Part shown: piece by piece, positions 47,383 through 55,513 of the stretch | Position numbering within the stretch: position 1 is the stretch's first letter | Layout of the letters: each line of letters starts with the position of its first letter | Assembly (NCBI RefSeq): GCF_017696205.1 | Contig: NZ_JAAORD010000002.1 | Location: forward strand, 248,001-312,000 | Reading direction: 5' to 3' | Origin: Prochlorococcus marinus XMU1402 | Lineage (GTDB): Bacteria > Cyanobacteriota > Cyanobacteriia > PCC-6307 > Cyanobiaceae | Length of the DNA: 64,000 nucleotides | Program-made: the position numbers and the translations under genes | The notes under the pieces: generated by a model | The model's database searches: none | What the model was told of the DNA's origin: nothing | Seen by the model: the letters and a program-made list of their open reading frames with translations, nothing else

Positions 47383-47505
47383 ATGAAAACATTAAAGAAA
47401 AAAAGACTCGGCACATTGGAAGTTTATGTTATTTTTTTAAGCTGCATTTATGCAGGCTTTATAGGTTATAAATCTCTATTAAATGTTTTATTTACTTGGA
47501 ATTAG
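47383..47505 (+). CDS. Single-helix microprotein, 40 aa
   Basis: This is a 40-residue frame with a very basic N-terminus (MKTLKKKRLG) and one hydrophobic helix (LEVYVIFLSCIYAGFIGY). It is tail-to-tail with, and overlaps by 4 bases, the acidic microprotein at 47502-47636. Function is unknown. Confidence 0.5.
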   Translation: MKTLKKKRLGTLEVYVIFLSCIYAGFIGYKSLLNVLFTWN

Positions 47506-47636
47506 TTAATTCTTTCTAATGATTTAATCAACTTACCTCCATCTTGGTCATCATCATCATTTGAAGCGAAAAATAAAAAAAATATTCCTAAAGAAGCTAT
47601 AGATAGCGAAATTGACAATACAGAAAGCTCATCCAT
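47502..47636 (-). CDS. Acidic single-helix microprotein with DQDGG motif, 44 aa
   Basis: This 44-residue protein has a hydrophobic helix (about 5-24) followed by SNDDDDQDGGKLIKSLERIN. The Asp-rich DQDGG-x-L-I motif also occurs in the microprotein at 48774-48953, so they form a family. A small tail rich in Asp on the membrane surface could bind Ca2+, Mg2+ or a basic partner protein; this is a guess. Confidence 0.65.
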   Translation of the reverse strand: MDELSVLSISLSIASLGIFFLFFASNDDDDQDGGKLIKSLERIN

Positions 47637-47755
47637 AAATTAGAAATTTTTTTTATGATAAACGAAAAAAAATAAAAGACAGTAAAGAAATACACATTCT
47701 CGAAAATAAATATTTCTTTTATTTGTAAAATGAAAAAACACATCCGAACTATTTC

Positions 47756-48007
47756 GTGAGAGTTATAATCACTTCACCTTGTAGTACAAGAGTAATCATT
47801 CAATATGGAATAAAAAATTGGCCTGTTTGGGAATGTGAGCCAAGCAAATTTAAATGGAATTACGATGAAAAGGAAATTTGCTTAATTATTGAAGGCCAAG
47901 CAAAAATAAGTACTCAAAACGGTGACATTTATTTTATAAAAGCTGGAGATCTAGTTGAGTTTCCTGCTGGACTTTACTGCGAATGGGAAATAACCAAAAG
48001 TATTTAA
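47756..48007 (+). CDS. Cupin (cupin_3/DUF861-like) protein
   Basis: This 83-residue single-domain cupin has a WNYDEKEICLIIEGQAKI segment and GDLVEFPAGLYCEWEI, which give the cupin motifs with Glu and the closing PAG-x5-W. The start is GTG with little ribosome-site support; an ATG further upstream is closed off by a stop. The family is small and its members bind metal or small molecules; the substrate is unknown. Confidence 0.75.
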   Translation: MRVIITSPCSTRVIIQYGIKNWPVWECEPSKFKWNYDEKEICLIIEGQAKISTQNGDIYFIKAGDLVEFPAGLYCEWEITKSI

Positions 48008-48123
48008 AAACATTACCGATTGGGCAGCTAGATTTAAGAAAAAAGATTTTTTCTTTCTTTACTGCTAATTCAATGCAGATAAAATATGGTTACTAAATAA
48101 TTTTCAAAAGGGGAACTAAGATT

Positions 48124-48294
48124 ATGCCTTTTACTGATCAAGAATATTTTGAGGTTATCGAAAAAAACGAAATAGTAAAAAAGGCCTTTGAAAATATTAA
48201 GCAAATTTGCATTGATTTACAAAAACAAACAAATTGTCCTGAAGAGGACCTAAAAGATTTTCTTGAGTTTATTTCTAAGAAATGGAATAAGTAA
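48124..48294 (+). CDS. Small helical protein, 56 aa
   Basis: This is a 56-residue charged, helical soluble protein beginning MPFTDQEYFEVIEKNE and ending EFISKKWNK. AGGGGA lies nine bases upstream (48108-48118 region AAAGGGGAACT), giving good start support. It has two Cys (29 and 38). Function is unknown. Confidence 0.6.
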   Translation: MPFTDQEYFEVIEKNEIVKKAFENIKQICIDLQKQTNCPEEDLKDFLEFISKKWNK

Positions 48295-48360
48295 TAATTA
48301 ACAAGCCTTTTAAGAATACTAGATTTAAAATCTAAATTTAGTTTTCTGAATGAAAAACTT

Positions 48361-48492
48361 CTAATCTAATTCCTTTTTTGGTTTTGTATTGATACTGGAA
48401 GTTCCCTTAGCAGCAGAAACGAAGAAAAAGAAGCCTACAATTCCTGATATACCAAATATCGCAGCCAAAGGATCAAAAGTGAAAGAAAACAT
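48361..48492 (-). CDS. Single-helix microprotein, 43 aa
   Basis: The frame opens at 48543 but I prefer the internal ATG 48492, giving a 43-residue protein that begins MFSFTFDPLAAIFGISGIVG. It has one glycine-rich helix and a polar tail. The longer form would add 17 residues rich in Ile and Tyr. The glycine-zipper look (GISGIVGF) suggests helix packing in a membrane complex. Confidence 0.55.
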   Translation of the reverse strand: MFSFTFDPLAAIFGISGIVGFFFFVSAAKGTSSINTKPKKELD

Positions 48493-48773
48493 AGAATTTA
48501 TAAAATCAAGATAAATAATAGTTTTTGAATCAAAATAGTACAATTATTGTTAAGTATAAAAAATAACAAATACGCGATTCATTATGTCATTATTGGTTTC
48601 TCAGTAGGTACAAAAAAATTATTATTCAAATTCATATTTAAGAATAAAAATATCAATATATACTAAAGATTTATTCTTGCGACAGAGAAAAGTTTAAAAA
48701 ATATTTATAGAAATACTGAATAACACTTCCTGGAGGATCCACAATTGTTGTTTCTTTAGATTAGGATCAACGC

Positions 48774-48953
48774 ATGACAGAATTTTACTCAGCTTCTTCA
48801 GCAGTAAGTCCTTTTACAGCAATATTATGGTGTCTTTATCCGATAGCTGTACTTGTAATCATTGAGTTACTTCTAGGGGGTGGATTTGATGATGATAACG
48901 ATGACCAAGATGGAGGAATGCTGATACCTGCTTACTCTAGAACTGATGTTTGA
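48774..48953 (+). CDS. Acidic single-helix microprotein with DQDGG motif, 59 aa
   Basis: This 59-residue protein is preceded by AGGA. It has a membrane helix (about 15-35, FTAILWCLYPIAVLVIIELL), then GGGFDDDNDDQDGGMLIPAY. The DDQDGG-x-L-I core matches the microprotein at 47502-47636. A short helix followed by an Asp cluster is unusual for a chance frame, and the repeated motif supports both as real. Confidence 0.7.
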   Translation: MTEFYSASSAVSPFTAILWCLYPIAVLVIIELLLGGGFDDDNDDQDGGMLIPAYSRTDV

Positions 48954-48996
48954 AATTTTTTGATTTTAAATTACAATCACTGAAAAAATCGGTAAA

Positions 48997-49137
48997 TTGT
49001 TTAACAATTTTGATACAACTCAAATTTCCCTAATAATCCTTACTATTCTTATTATTTATTCTCTGTCTTGGCTTGTCTTGAGAACCCTTAAAGAAGGTAG
49101 TAAAGCTCTTACAGAAATGAATAAGGATAGATCCTAA
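48997..49137 (+). CDS. Single-helix microprotein, about 46 aa
   Basis: This frame is best read from TTG 48997, giving MFNNFDTTQISLIILTILII onward, one hydrophobic helix and a polar tail (LKEGSKALTEMNKDRS). There is no ATG and no good ribosome site, so the start is uncertain. It follows the acidic microprotein closely. Confidence 0.4.
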   Translation: MFNNFDTTQISLIILTILIIYSLSWLVLRTLKEGSKALTEMNKDRS

Positions 49138-49386
49138 ATAACACAAAAGATATTTAAAAATATTGAATTTTCATTGAATTTATTAAATTCTTAGATTTTG
49201 TAAGCTTTACTAAATAAAATTTATATTCGTAATATTTAAAACTTTTCCATATGAAAGTTTGGGAAATCATAAAAAACTTAAATAAATATTAGAATTTGTA
49301 AGATTGTTAAGTTAAACAAATAAAAATCCAATGAAATCCCTTTTTTGTGAAAGGCCCTCTCTCAGCTATTACTTTAATAAATAAAC

Positions 49387-49482
49387 ATGCATCTAAATTC
49401 TTTACTTTATATTTGTTCTATATTTTTATTCATTTATATAATGGCGCTATTTTGGAGAGATTTGCCAAATCAAAAAAAGTAA
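49387..49482 (+). CDS. Single-helix microprotein, 31 aa
   Basis: This 31-residue frame is almost entirely one membrane helix (LLYICSIFLFIYIMALFW) ending RDLPNQKK. It has the size of small photosystem or cytochrome b6f subunits, but I do not recognise it as one. Confidence 0.4.
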   Translation: MHLNSLLYICSIFLFIYIMALFWRDLPNQKK

Positions 49483-49564
49483 ATAAATAATTAATATTAA
49501 TTTTGTTGCTTATCAAAATAAATTGAGTTATTAATTTAATGTTGGATTTAATTTTTTTAAATTA

Positions 49565-49729
49565 ATGCTTAAAGAATCATCAAATAACAATAATAATATA
49601 TTTTCAGAGACTTCAAGTCTTGCAAAAGAAAAGATGATTTGCAAAGACGGATTCTGTTCATTACCCAATCAAGATGATATCCCAAAAAAAGATTCAAATG
49701 ATATGAATTTATTTGATCCTATTCAGTAA
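49565..49729 (+). CDS. Small polar protein with Cys pair, 54 aa
   Basis: This is a 54-residue soluble frame. The first 13 residues are Asn-rich, and the centre has CKDGFCSLP, a C-x4-C pair. The tail is acidic. There is no membrane helix. The C-K-D-G-F-C-x-L-P pattern looks conserved-like, but I cannot assign it. Confidence 0.5.
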   Translation: MLKESSNNNNNIFSETSSLAKEKMICKDGFCSLPNQDDIPKKDSNDMNLFDPIQ

Positions 49730-49794
49730 ATAAATAACATTTTGATAAATTGAAGATTAAATTAATAACGTTAAATTCTTTGGATTTTTAATTT

Positions 49795-50130
49795 ATGTTT
49801 AATGATTTTATAAGTGCATATAAAGAGTTTTGGATTAAAGCTACAGACTTCAAAGGATTCACCTCTAGATCGGATTGGTGGTTAGTCCAATTAGCGAATC
49901 TTATAATTTCTTTCTTAACTATCCCAATATTTTTAAAAACATTTGGTTTCAATGCATATGGAATAGTTTGTATTATTCCTCAAATAGCTATTGATATTAG
50001 AAGAATCAGAGACTTTGGGAAAGATTGGAAATGGATCTTTATTAATTTAATACCTATCATCGGATGGATCTTATGGTTTATCTGGTTAGGCTTTGGTAAG
50101 ACAGGTAATGGGAAAAATAAACTTATATAG
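49795..50130 (+). CDS. DUF805 family membrane protein
   Basis: This 111-residue protein has the DUF805 layout. The N-terminal amphipathic part has KATDFKGFTSRSDWW, where the R-x-(D/E)-(W/Y) feature is typical. Two or three hydrophobic helices follow, then RRIRDFGKDWKWIF and a final WFIWLGFGKTGNGKN, the family's G-T-x-G-x-N end. Function is unknown. The gene is convergent with the small gene at 50134-50460, leaving 3 bases between. Confidence 0.88.
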   Translation: MFNDFISAYKEFWIKATDFKGFTSRSDWWLVQLANLIISFLTIPIFLKTFGFNAYGIVCIIPQIAIDIRRIRDFGKDWKWIFINLIPIIGWILWFIWLGFGKTGNGKNKLI

Positions 50131-50133
50131 AAG

Positions 50134-50460
50134 TTAACTCTTCATTTTTTTTCTTTTTTTAAAATCTACAAATCTTATCTTGTTTCTTAACTCTATTTGT
50201 TTTTCAAGAATTCTAAATACATGCATCTCGCATTCAGTTAATTTAAGAAATTGATCAAGTGTATCTTTATCTTCTTCATCAAAATTCTCAAAAACTTCTG
50301 AAATAGCAATACTATTTCTAGAAATAAAATCCTCTGCAACATCTTTTGGATTCTTGCCTAATTCGAAATCCTGAAAAGCTTCATAAGAATTAAATTCTCT
50401 TGTTAACCATTTTAACCATGGTTCGTTTTTATTATGTTTTTTATTTATGTTTTTCTTCAT
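50134..50460 (-). CDS. Small helical protein, paralogue of the protein at 39414-39680
   Basis: This is a 108-residue charged, helical protein. A Lys/Asn-rich leader is followed by the domain shared with the protein at 39414-39680: W-x2-W, G-x2-P-x2-(V/I)-A-E-x-F, Asp/Glu cluster, L-D-Q-F-L-K-L-T-E-C-E-M-H-V. The C-terminal tail is strongly basic. Function is unknown; the two copies are 10 kb apart. Confidence 0.65.
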   Translation of the reverse strand: MKKNINKKHNKNEPWLKWLTREFNSYEAFQDFELGKNPKDVAEDFISRNSIAISEVFENFDEEDKDTLDQFLKLTECEMHVFRILEKQIELRNKIRFVDFKKRKKMKS

Positions 50461-50665
50461 GAAAAAAAATTTGCTAGTTTAATCATTATTATTTATTCAT
50501 TCTTTGACAGCTGTACAATTACTTATTTTTTAAATTTAGTTAAAAAAACCTTATTTTTAAATAAATAACTATCAAAATTACCCATAAAACTTCTTAAAGA
50601 ATTAAGTATTTATTACTCATTTTTTTGTTTATGAGATATTTAGAATTCATTTTTATTAAAGAAAA

Positions 50666-50854
50666 TTGTCTATTCCATTTTATGACTTTCCTTCATCTCC
50701 AATTTTAATAATTGGTGCTCTTGGTATTGCAGTAGCAGTAGCAGTTTTTTGGTTCTCTTACCAAAAATATTTCAATTCTCCTATGAACAAAGAACGTGCA
50801 GAAAAGAAAAAAGCCTTAATTAGGGAACAAAAAGAATTAAATCAAAGTTTATAA
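50666..50854 (+). CDS. Small membrane protein, 62 aa
   Basis: This 62-residue protein has a Pro-rich start, one long membrane helix (about 11-31, SPILIIGALGIAVAVAVFWFSY) and a basic tail with NKERAEKKKALIREQKELNQ. The start is TTG with little upstream support. The layout (N-out, charged cytoplasmic helix) resembles other single-helix proteins in this region. Confidence 0.6.
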   Translation: MSIPFYDFPSSPILIIGALGIAVAVAVFWFSYQKYFNSPMNKERAEKKKALIREQKELNQSL

Positions 50855-50951
50855 AAAATAGAACAAGATTTAAAAAATTCATAAAAAATTACTCTTGTAG
50901 AGATGACTTAATGATCTCGAATTCAAGACCTTAATTTTTTTAACAGGAATT

Positions 50952-51125
50952 ATGGTCTATAAGGGGACTATGGATAAAGATCATCTTATTGATTTAATTT
51001 CTAATAGCCTTCTTTTCGAGAGTAAAAATTCGGACTCTACTAAGAATCTTATTGACTTTAAAAATTATTTGGAAAGATTAAATCTAGATCAATTGAGAAC
51101 TATGTCTAAAGAATTCATTCTTTAG
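50952..51125 (+). CDS. Small soluble protein, 57 aa
   Basis: This is a 57-residue helical, charged protein. Two starts are possible: ATG 50952 with AGGA upstream, or ATG 50970 with AAGGGG upstream (51 residues, MDKDHLIDLISNSLLF). I keep the longer but consider them equal. The C-terminal LERLNLDQLRTMSKEFI forms an amphipathic helix. Function is unknown. Confidence 0.55.
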   Translation: MVYKGTMDKDHLIDLISNSLLFESKNSDSTKNLIDFKNYLERLNLDQLRTMSKEFIL

Positions 51126-51206
51126 TATGATGTTTAAAATAATTATTGTTTATTAAATAATCAATTCTTTGTATAAATTTTTATTATCAAAAAAATTAAG
51201 ATAAAT

Positions 51207-52313
51207 ATGCTTAAAGTAAATAGACGTGATTTTTTAATAAAGCCATTTCTAAAAAGAAACAATATTAGAGCTTCCTATCAAATTATTTCTACCATCTTCC
51301 CAATAATTTCTATTTGGTTAATCATTTACCAAATAATAAATCAACCTTTTTCATTATTGATAAAAGGATCTTTACTAATACCTATTATTTGTCTCCTAAC
51401 TCTATTCTCTTCAAGAACATTCTCATTAATGCATGATTGCGGTCATAATTCTCTTTTTACAAAACGTAAATTAAACCGCTTTTTTGGATTTTTGCTTGGT
51501 CTGGTAAATGGTATTCCCCAAAAATCATGGTCAATTGATCATGCATTTCATCATAGAAATAATGGAAACTGGGAAATTTATAAAGGCCCGATAGATGTTT
51601 TAAGTCTTGAAGAATATAATTCCCTTACAAAAAGAAATAAAATATTTTATAAAGTAAGTCGAAACTGGATAATGCTTTTCCCTGGAGGATTTTATTACTT
51701 AGTTTTAAAACCTAGGTTAGGAATGGTTATTATCATATTTAATTTCACTAAAGATATATTAGAAGAAACTTTTACAAAAATTAAATGCAAAGAACTCTCT
51801 AAACTACTAACTATTAATTCAAGAGTTAGACCTCCTTTTTCAGATTATGGAGATAATTTTAGTGAACTCTTTGAGTTAATAATAAATAACATAGTAGTAA
51901 TAATAGGGTGGATTTTCATGTGTAAATGGTTTGGTTTAGCTTTTTTCTTATCATTTTATTCCTTAGTATTAACCCTATCAGCCGCAATTTTAATATGTAT
52001 CTTTTTCGTCCAACATAACTATAAAAATGCATATGCTAAAAATACAAAAAATTGGGACGTCATCGATGGAGCGATTTTGGGAAGTAGCAATTTAGATATA
52101 CCTAATTGGCTAAATTGGTTTCTAGCAGACATCTCTTTCCACAGCATTCATCATCTTTCTGAGAGAATACCAAATTACAACTTAAGAGCTTGTCATGAAG
52201 CAAATATTCATTTGCTTCATCATTCAAAGTTCTTAAAATTAAGCGATTTTTCAAACTGCTTCAAATATATTATTTGGGATAATAAGAATGAAAAATTAAT
52301 CCCACTAGGTTAA
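51207..52313 (+). CDS. Membrane fatty acid desaturase, group A
   Basis: This 368-residue di-iron membrane enzyme introduces a double bond into a lipid-linked acyl chain, using ferredoxin in cyanobacteria. The three histidine boxes are HDCGH near 76, HAFHH near 112 and HSIHH near 311. Four membrane helices surround them. It is clearly unlike the other desaturase gene (53967-55184) in spacing and length, so the two probably act on different positions. Regioselectivity cannot be read. It starts at ATG 51207 with no obvious ribosome site. Confidence 0.88.
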   Translation: MLKVNRRDFLIKPFLKRNNIRASYQIISTIFPIISIWLIIYQIINQPFSLLIKGSLLIPIICLLTLFSSRTFSLMHDCGHNSLFTKRKLNRFFGFLLGLVNGIPQKSWSIDHAFHHRNNGNWEIYKGPIDVLSLEEYNSLTKRNKIFYKVSRNWIMLFPGGFYYLVLKPRLGMVIIIFNFTKDILEETFTKIKCKELSKLLTINSRVRPPFSDYGDNFSELFELIINNIVVIIGWIFMCKWFGLAFFLSFYSLVLTLSAAILICIFFVQHNYKNAYAKNTKNWDVIDGAILGSSNLDIPNWLNWFLADISFHSIHHLSERIPNYNLRACHEANIHLLHHSKFLKLSDFSNCFKYIIWDNKNEKLIPLG

Positions 52314-52316
52314 TAC

Positions 52317-52499
52317 CTAATTAAACCTTCTTCTTAATTTTCTTTTAAGAGGAATACTGCTATATGCATGAGCACCTATAGATGGAGGCAAATCATTTTT
52401 TAAAGGATGCATAAAAGCGTTTGCCATACTCTCTAACATTTTCGAAAGCCAATTAATTACTGATTTCATTTGAAAATCTAAAAGTGTACTCTTTATCAT
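52317..52499 (-). CDS. Conserved small basic protein, 60 aa
   Basis: This 60-residue protein (or 50 residues from the internal ATG 52469) has a helix WLSKMLESMANAF followed by HPLKNDLPPSIGAHAYSS and a very basic end PLKRKLRRR. The HPLKNDLPP-x-I-G-x-x-A-Y pattern is familiar from picocyanobacterial small proteins, but no function is known. It is convergent with the desaturase, 3 bases apart. Confidence 0.65.
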   Translation of the reverse strand: MIKSTLLDFQMKSVINWLSKMLESMANAFMHPLKNDLPPSIGAHAYSSIPLKRKLRRRFN

Positions 52500-52755
52500 C
52501 CAACTAAATTACTAAAAAGTAAATCAGTCTTTATGCTGATTTTCTAGAAGATTACCTTATAAAATTAATAATAAATAATCAGAATATGCTTTCCTTTTCT
52601 CTTTTAAAAGAAGTTTATAACTACCTTTTTAAAGGTAAAATAGGCGCAAAATAAATTTAGTAAATAATACTTATTTTTTCAAATTAACTTAATAAATTAA
52701 ATTATTGAACATAATTTCATGCTATATCTCTATTCCAAATAAATCTCACAAAATC

Positions 52756-52914
52756 ATGAATGATTCATTTCTTTCTACCAACCAAAATACAGAAATAGAT
52801 TCTATAAATTCATATTTTGAGTGTATTACTGAATGCAGTATTGTGGATGGTCATCAAGAATGTATTACTCGTTGTTTAGAAATTCACTTAAAAGGGAGTG
52901 ATCAAAATGAATAA
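52756..52914 (+). CDS. Twin CX3C microprotein, 52 aa
   Basis: This 52-residue soluble protein contains CITEC, then eight residues later CITRC, within one probable helical hairpin (FECITECSIVDGHQECITRC). Twin CX3C pairs separated by a short loop fold as disulfide- or metal-linked helical hairpins elsewhere. I prefer ATG 52756 to the upstream TTG frame at 52705. The next gene overlaps its end by 8 bases. Confidence 0.65.
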   Translation: MNDSFLSTNQNTEIDSINSYFECITECSIVDGHQECITRCLEIHLKGSDQNE

Positions 52915-53059
52915 AAAAAATTCACCTCAAAGGAAAACAACTTTGAAATGGAACTCGAATGGAGAGCTTTCAGAAATTGATATGTTAAGAATTTTAGAAA
53001 AGATATCATCTGATAACCTTAATCAATGTGAATTGACATGCGATTATGATCAAGGTTAA
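52907..53059 (+). CDS. Small protein coupled to the twin CX3C gene, 50 aa
   Basis: This 50-residue frame has its ATG overlapping the previous stop by 8 bases, and GGGAG lies ten bases upstream, which gives strong support for coupled translation. It has a basic start (MNKKNSPQRKTTLKW), a helix ELSEIDMLRILEKI and a C-terminal C-x3-C (CELTC). The shared cysteine spacing suggests it works with the previous protein. Confidence 0.6.
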   Translation: MNKKNSPQRKTTLKWNSNGELSEIDMLRILEKISSDNLNQCELTCDYDQG

Positions 53060-53319
53060 AAATTATCATTTCATAAACTTATTAAATTATTAATTTCGCA
53101 AAAAATTTGATTCTAGTATCAAAGAAAATATTAATATTTAAAAAGGTTTTTAATGATCTAAAGTCAAACTAGATTTAGAAATTTCTTTTTTAATACTTTT
53201 ACTAATACTGCTGCTGAAAGGCAGATTATGGGATTTTTGTAAGATATCAATTTTTAATTAATCAGATTTCAATCAAGATTTAGAACATTTTCAAAAAATC
53301 TAAGATTTCATTTTTAATA

Positions 53320-53460
53320 TTAATTTTTAGAATTTCTACCTTTTTTTAAGAATGTTTGACTAATATCTTTTTTTGTTAGTTGAATCGGTTTTACTAAACC
53401 TGAATCGCCATGAGTTGGACAATAATAAGTCATAAGCATCCAATTTTTTTCTTGTTCCAT
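53320..53460 (-). CDS. Conserved small protein, 46 aa
   Basis: This 46-residue soluble protein has the segment MLMTYYCPTHGDSGLVKPI, rich in aromatic residues and followed by a basic end. YYCPTHGDSG with one Cys and His could be a half zinc site. The pattern looks conserved among picocyanobacteria in my recollection; function is unknown. Confidence 0.6.
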   Translation of the reverse strand: MEQEKNWMLMTYYCPTHGDSGLVKPIQLTKKDISQTFLKKGRNSKN

Positions 53461-53562
53461 GATTAATCGTTTTTAATGATGTTTAAGTAATTAGGACGAA
53501 TTATGAAAAAATTGATATTTTTTAATCTTTTTTTCTGTTTTACTTAATAATCTATAAAAATT

Positions 53563-53592
53563 TTGAATATATTCTCACTTAATAGATATAAA
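53563..53592 (+). promoter_or_regulatory. Probable promoter for the gene at 53648
   Basis: TTGAAT at 53563-53568 and TATAAA at 53587-53592 are separated by 18 bases. Transcription would start near 53599, about 50 bases before the ATG at 53648. Match to sigma70 boxes is moderate. Confidence 0.45.
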
Positions 53593-53647
53593 TACGCATG
53601 ACTTTTAAAAACAACCCTGCTATTAATTAATAAATTAGAAATTTTCT

Positions 53648-53779
53648 ATGTCTCTCGAATCTATATTGATGGTAGTTGCTCCAATCTGTCTTTTTACAGT
53701 AGGAGTTATTGTTTTACCTATTCTAGTAAAACCACGTAAACAATCTGGTTTACCTAAGAGGTATATACGCGGTCTTTAA
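53648..53779 (+). CDS. Single-helix microprotein, 43 aa
   Basis: This 43-residue protein is mostly one helix (SILMVVAPICLFTVGVIVLPILV) followed by KPRKQSGLPKRYIRGL. The long uninterrupted hydrophobic stretch and basic end fit an inner or thylakoid membrane protein with a cytoplasmic C-terminus. A promoter-like pair sits 56-85 bases upstream. Confidence 0.65.
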   Translation: MSLESILMVVAPICLFTVGVIVLPILVKPRKQSGLPKRYIRGL

Positions 53780-53966
53780 ATTAATTAAGCTTTAAGGAAG
53801 AGCAAATTTAATCAACATAAAAAAGAATTAAATAGATAAATAAAGGCTTGCAATAAAAAATAAAAAATGTTCAACACAAATAATTTTATTTGAAAATGAA
53901 ATTAAAATCATAAATACTTTATTTAAAAGAATTATAAATTCTTTTCATTATGAGATCCTGTGATGG

Positions 53967-55184
53967 ATGATAGAATATATAAATTCAATTTTATTTAACA
54001 AAATTCTTAATCAAAAAAATTTGAGTAATATAAAATTTTCAGGTCTTAAAGGCCAAGCGCTTGTAATAGAGGATAAAGATATTCCAAGCATAAAAGAATT
54101 TCAGGATGTTATCCCAGATCACTACTTTAAGAGCAATACCAAAACTTCTTTGAGGTATCTTTTACAAACAGCTTTAATCCAATCATTAGTAGTTGCAATA
54201 GGGTTATCTATTCCATTTACCCTAAAAATGATCCCAATTTGGATTATTTACGCATTACTATCAGGCACCACTGCTATGGGATTTTGGGTAATTGCGCATG
54301 AATGTGGGCATGGAGCATTCTCTAAAAATAAGAGATTGGAATCTATAACTGGTTATTTACTACATTCATTACTTCTAGTGCCTTATTTTTCTTGGCAACG
54401 TTCTCATGCAGTTCATCATCGATTCACAAATAACATAACCAATGGAGAAACTCATGTCCCTTTAGTCATTAAAGGGAATGGAGTTACAGAAAAAGTTGGA
54501 GGAGAAAAAGAATTACATTTTTCAAATTCCTTAGGCAAGAAAAATTACGGCATTCTTCAACTTGTTTTACATCTAATATTTGGCTGGCCTGCTTATTTAC
54601 TTACAGGAAGTACGGGAGGTGTTAAATATGGAACTTCAAATCATTTTTGGCCGATTAAACCATTTTCAAAGGCATTATGGCCATCAATATGGGCCAAGAA
54701 AGTTTGGATATCCGATATTGGTGTAGGTTTGACATTAATGGGCAATGTTTATTTAGTTTACAAGTATGGAATATTTCCAGTAATTGCTTTGTATTTTGGT
54801 CCTTTATTAGTTGTTAATTGTTGGCTTGTAATTTATACATGGCTTCATCATACAGATTCAGATGTGCCTCATCTTTCAAATACGGAATTTTCCTTTATGA
54901 GAGGAGCATTTCTATCTATTGACAGGCCATACGGTAGAGTCCTTAATTTTCTTCATCACAATATAGGGTCTAGCCATGTTGTTCATCATGTATGTCCAAC
55001 AATCCCTCATTATCATGCAAAAAAGGCAACTGTCCTAATTAAAAAAGCCTTTAAAAAAGCATATCTTTTTAATCCTGATCCAATACACAAAGCTCTATGG
55101 AATATTGCTTGCAATTGCGTTGCTGTTAAGTCAGACATCAACAGAAGATATATATGGCAATCTATATACAAAAAAGTGGATTAA
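53967..55184 (+). CDS. Membrane fatty acid desaturase, group B (omega/delta-12 type)
   Basis: This 405-residue di-iron desaturase has boxes HECGH near 111, HAVHH near 147 and HVVHH near 337, followed by PHYHA. That last feature and the longer second interval are typical of the delta-12/omega-3 acyl-lipid class. The N-terminal 60 residues are hydrophilic and partly acidic. Four hydrophobic segments match the fold. Such enzymes raise unsaturation under cold or high light. The partner at 51207 is of another group. Confidence 0.9.
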   Translation: MIEYINSILFNKILNQKNLSNIKFSGLKGQALVIEDKDIPSIKEFQDVIPDHYFKSNTKTSLRYLLQTALIQSLVVAIGLSIPFTLKMIPIWIIYALLSGTTAMGFWVIAHECGHGAFSKNKRLESITGYLLHSLLLVPYFSWQRSHAVHHRFTNNITNGETHVPLVIKGNGVTEKVGGEKELHFSNSLGKKNYGILQLVLHLIFGWPAYLLTGSTGGVKYGTSNHFWPIKPFSKALWPSIWAKKVWISDIGVGLTLMGNVYLVYKYGIFPVIALYFGPLLVVNCWLVIYTWLHHTDSDVPHLSNTEFSFMRGAFLSIDRPYGRVLNFLHHNIGSSHVVHHVCPTIPHYHAKKATVLIKKAFKKAYLFNPDPIHKALWNIACNCVAVKSDINRRYIWQSIYKKVD

Positions 55185-55301
55185 AAACACAACAAACATT
55201 GATTCTTTATCACATTAATTTACGCAAATCTGAAAAGAATATAAAAGAATTAGCGATAACAAAATTTTCATCTTAGAAATTAATCTAAGTAATTTAATTC
55301 T

Positions 55302-55463
55302 ATGAGTGGTGACAATTTGCATGGCAAGCAGCCTATTAAGTTTTATTCGGAAAAAATAACACTTACAAAAGTTGAATTATTAGAAAGACAATTGAGTTTA
55401 AACGAAAAAATTTCAGATTTAGATCAAAAGCATAAAGAATGGAGCAGAAAACTATCAAGTTGA
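55302..55463 (+). CDS. Small soluble coiled-coil protein, 53 aa
   Basis: This is a 53-residue charged protein with a heptad-like helix from about residue 18 (TLTKVELLERQLSLNEKISDL) and a basic/Ser-rich end. The N-terminal MSGDNLHGKQPIKFYSEK is polar. No function is known. Confidence 0.55.
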   Translation: MSGDNLHGKQPIKFYSEKITLTKVELLERQLSLNEKISDLDQKHKEWSRKLSS

Positions 55464-55513
55464 TCATCTAATATGGCAAATTTGGATAACTTATTGAAAT
55501 TTTATTTAACTTA

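Noticed and set aside
52586..52654. 22-codon frame MLSFSLLKE...
   Set aside because: Too short, with no ribosome site and nothing to compare it with.
53148..53250. Possible small RNA with a CTGC/GCAG stem
   Set aside because: The stem is only 4 bp and surrounded by plain A+T-rich sequence.
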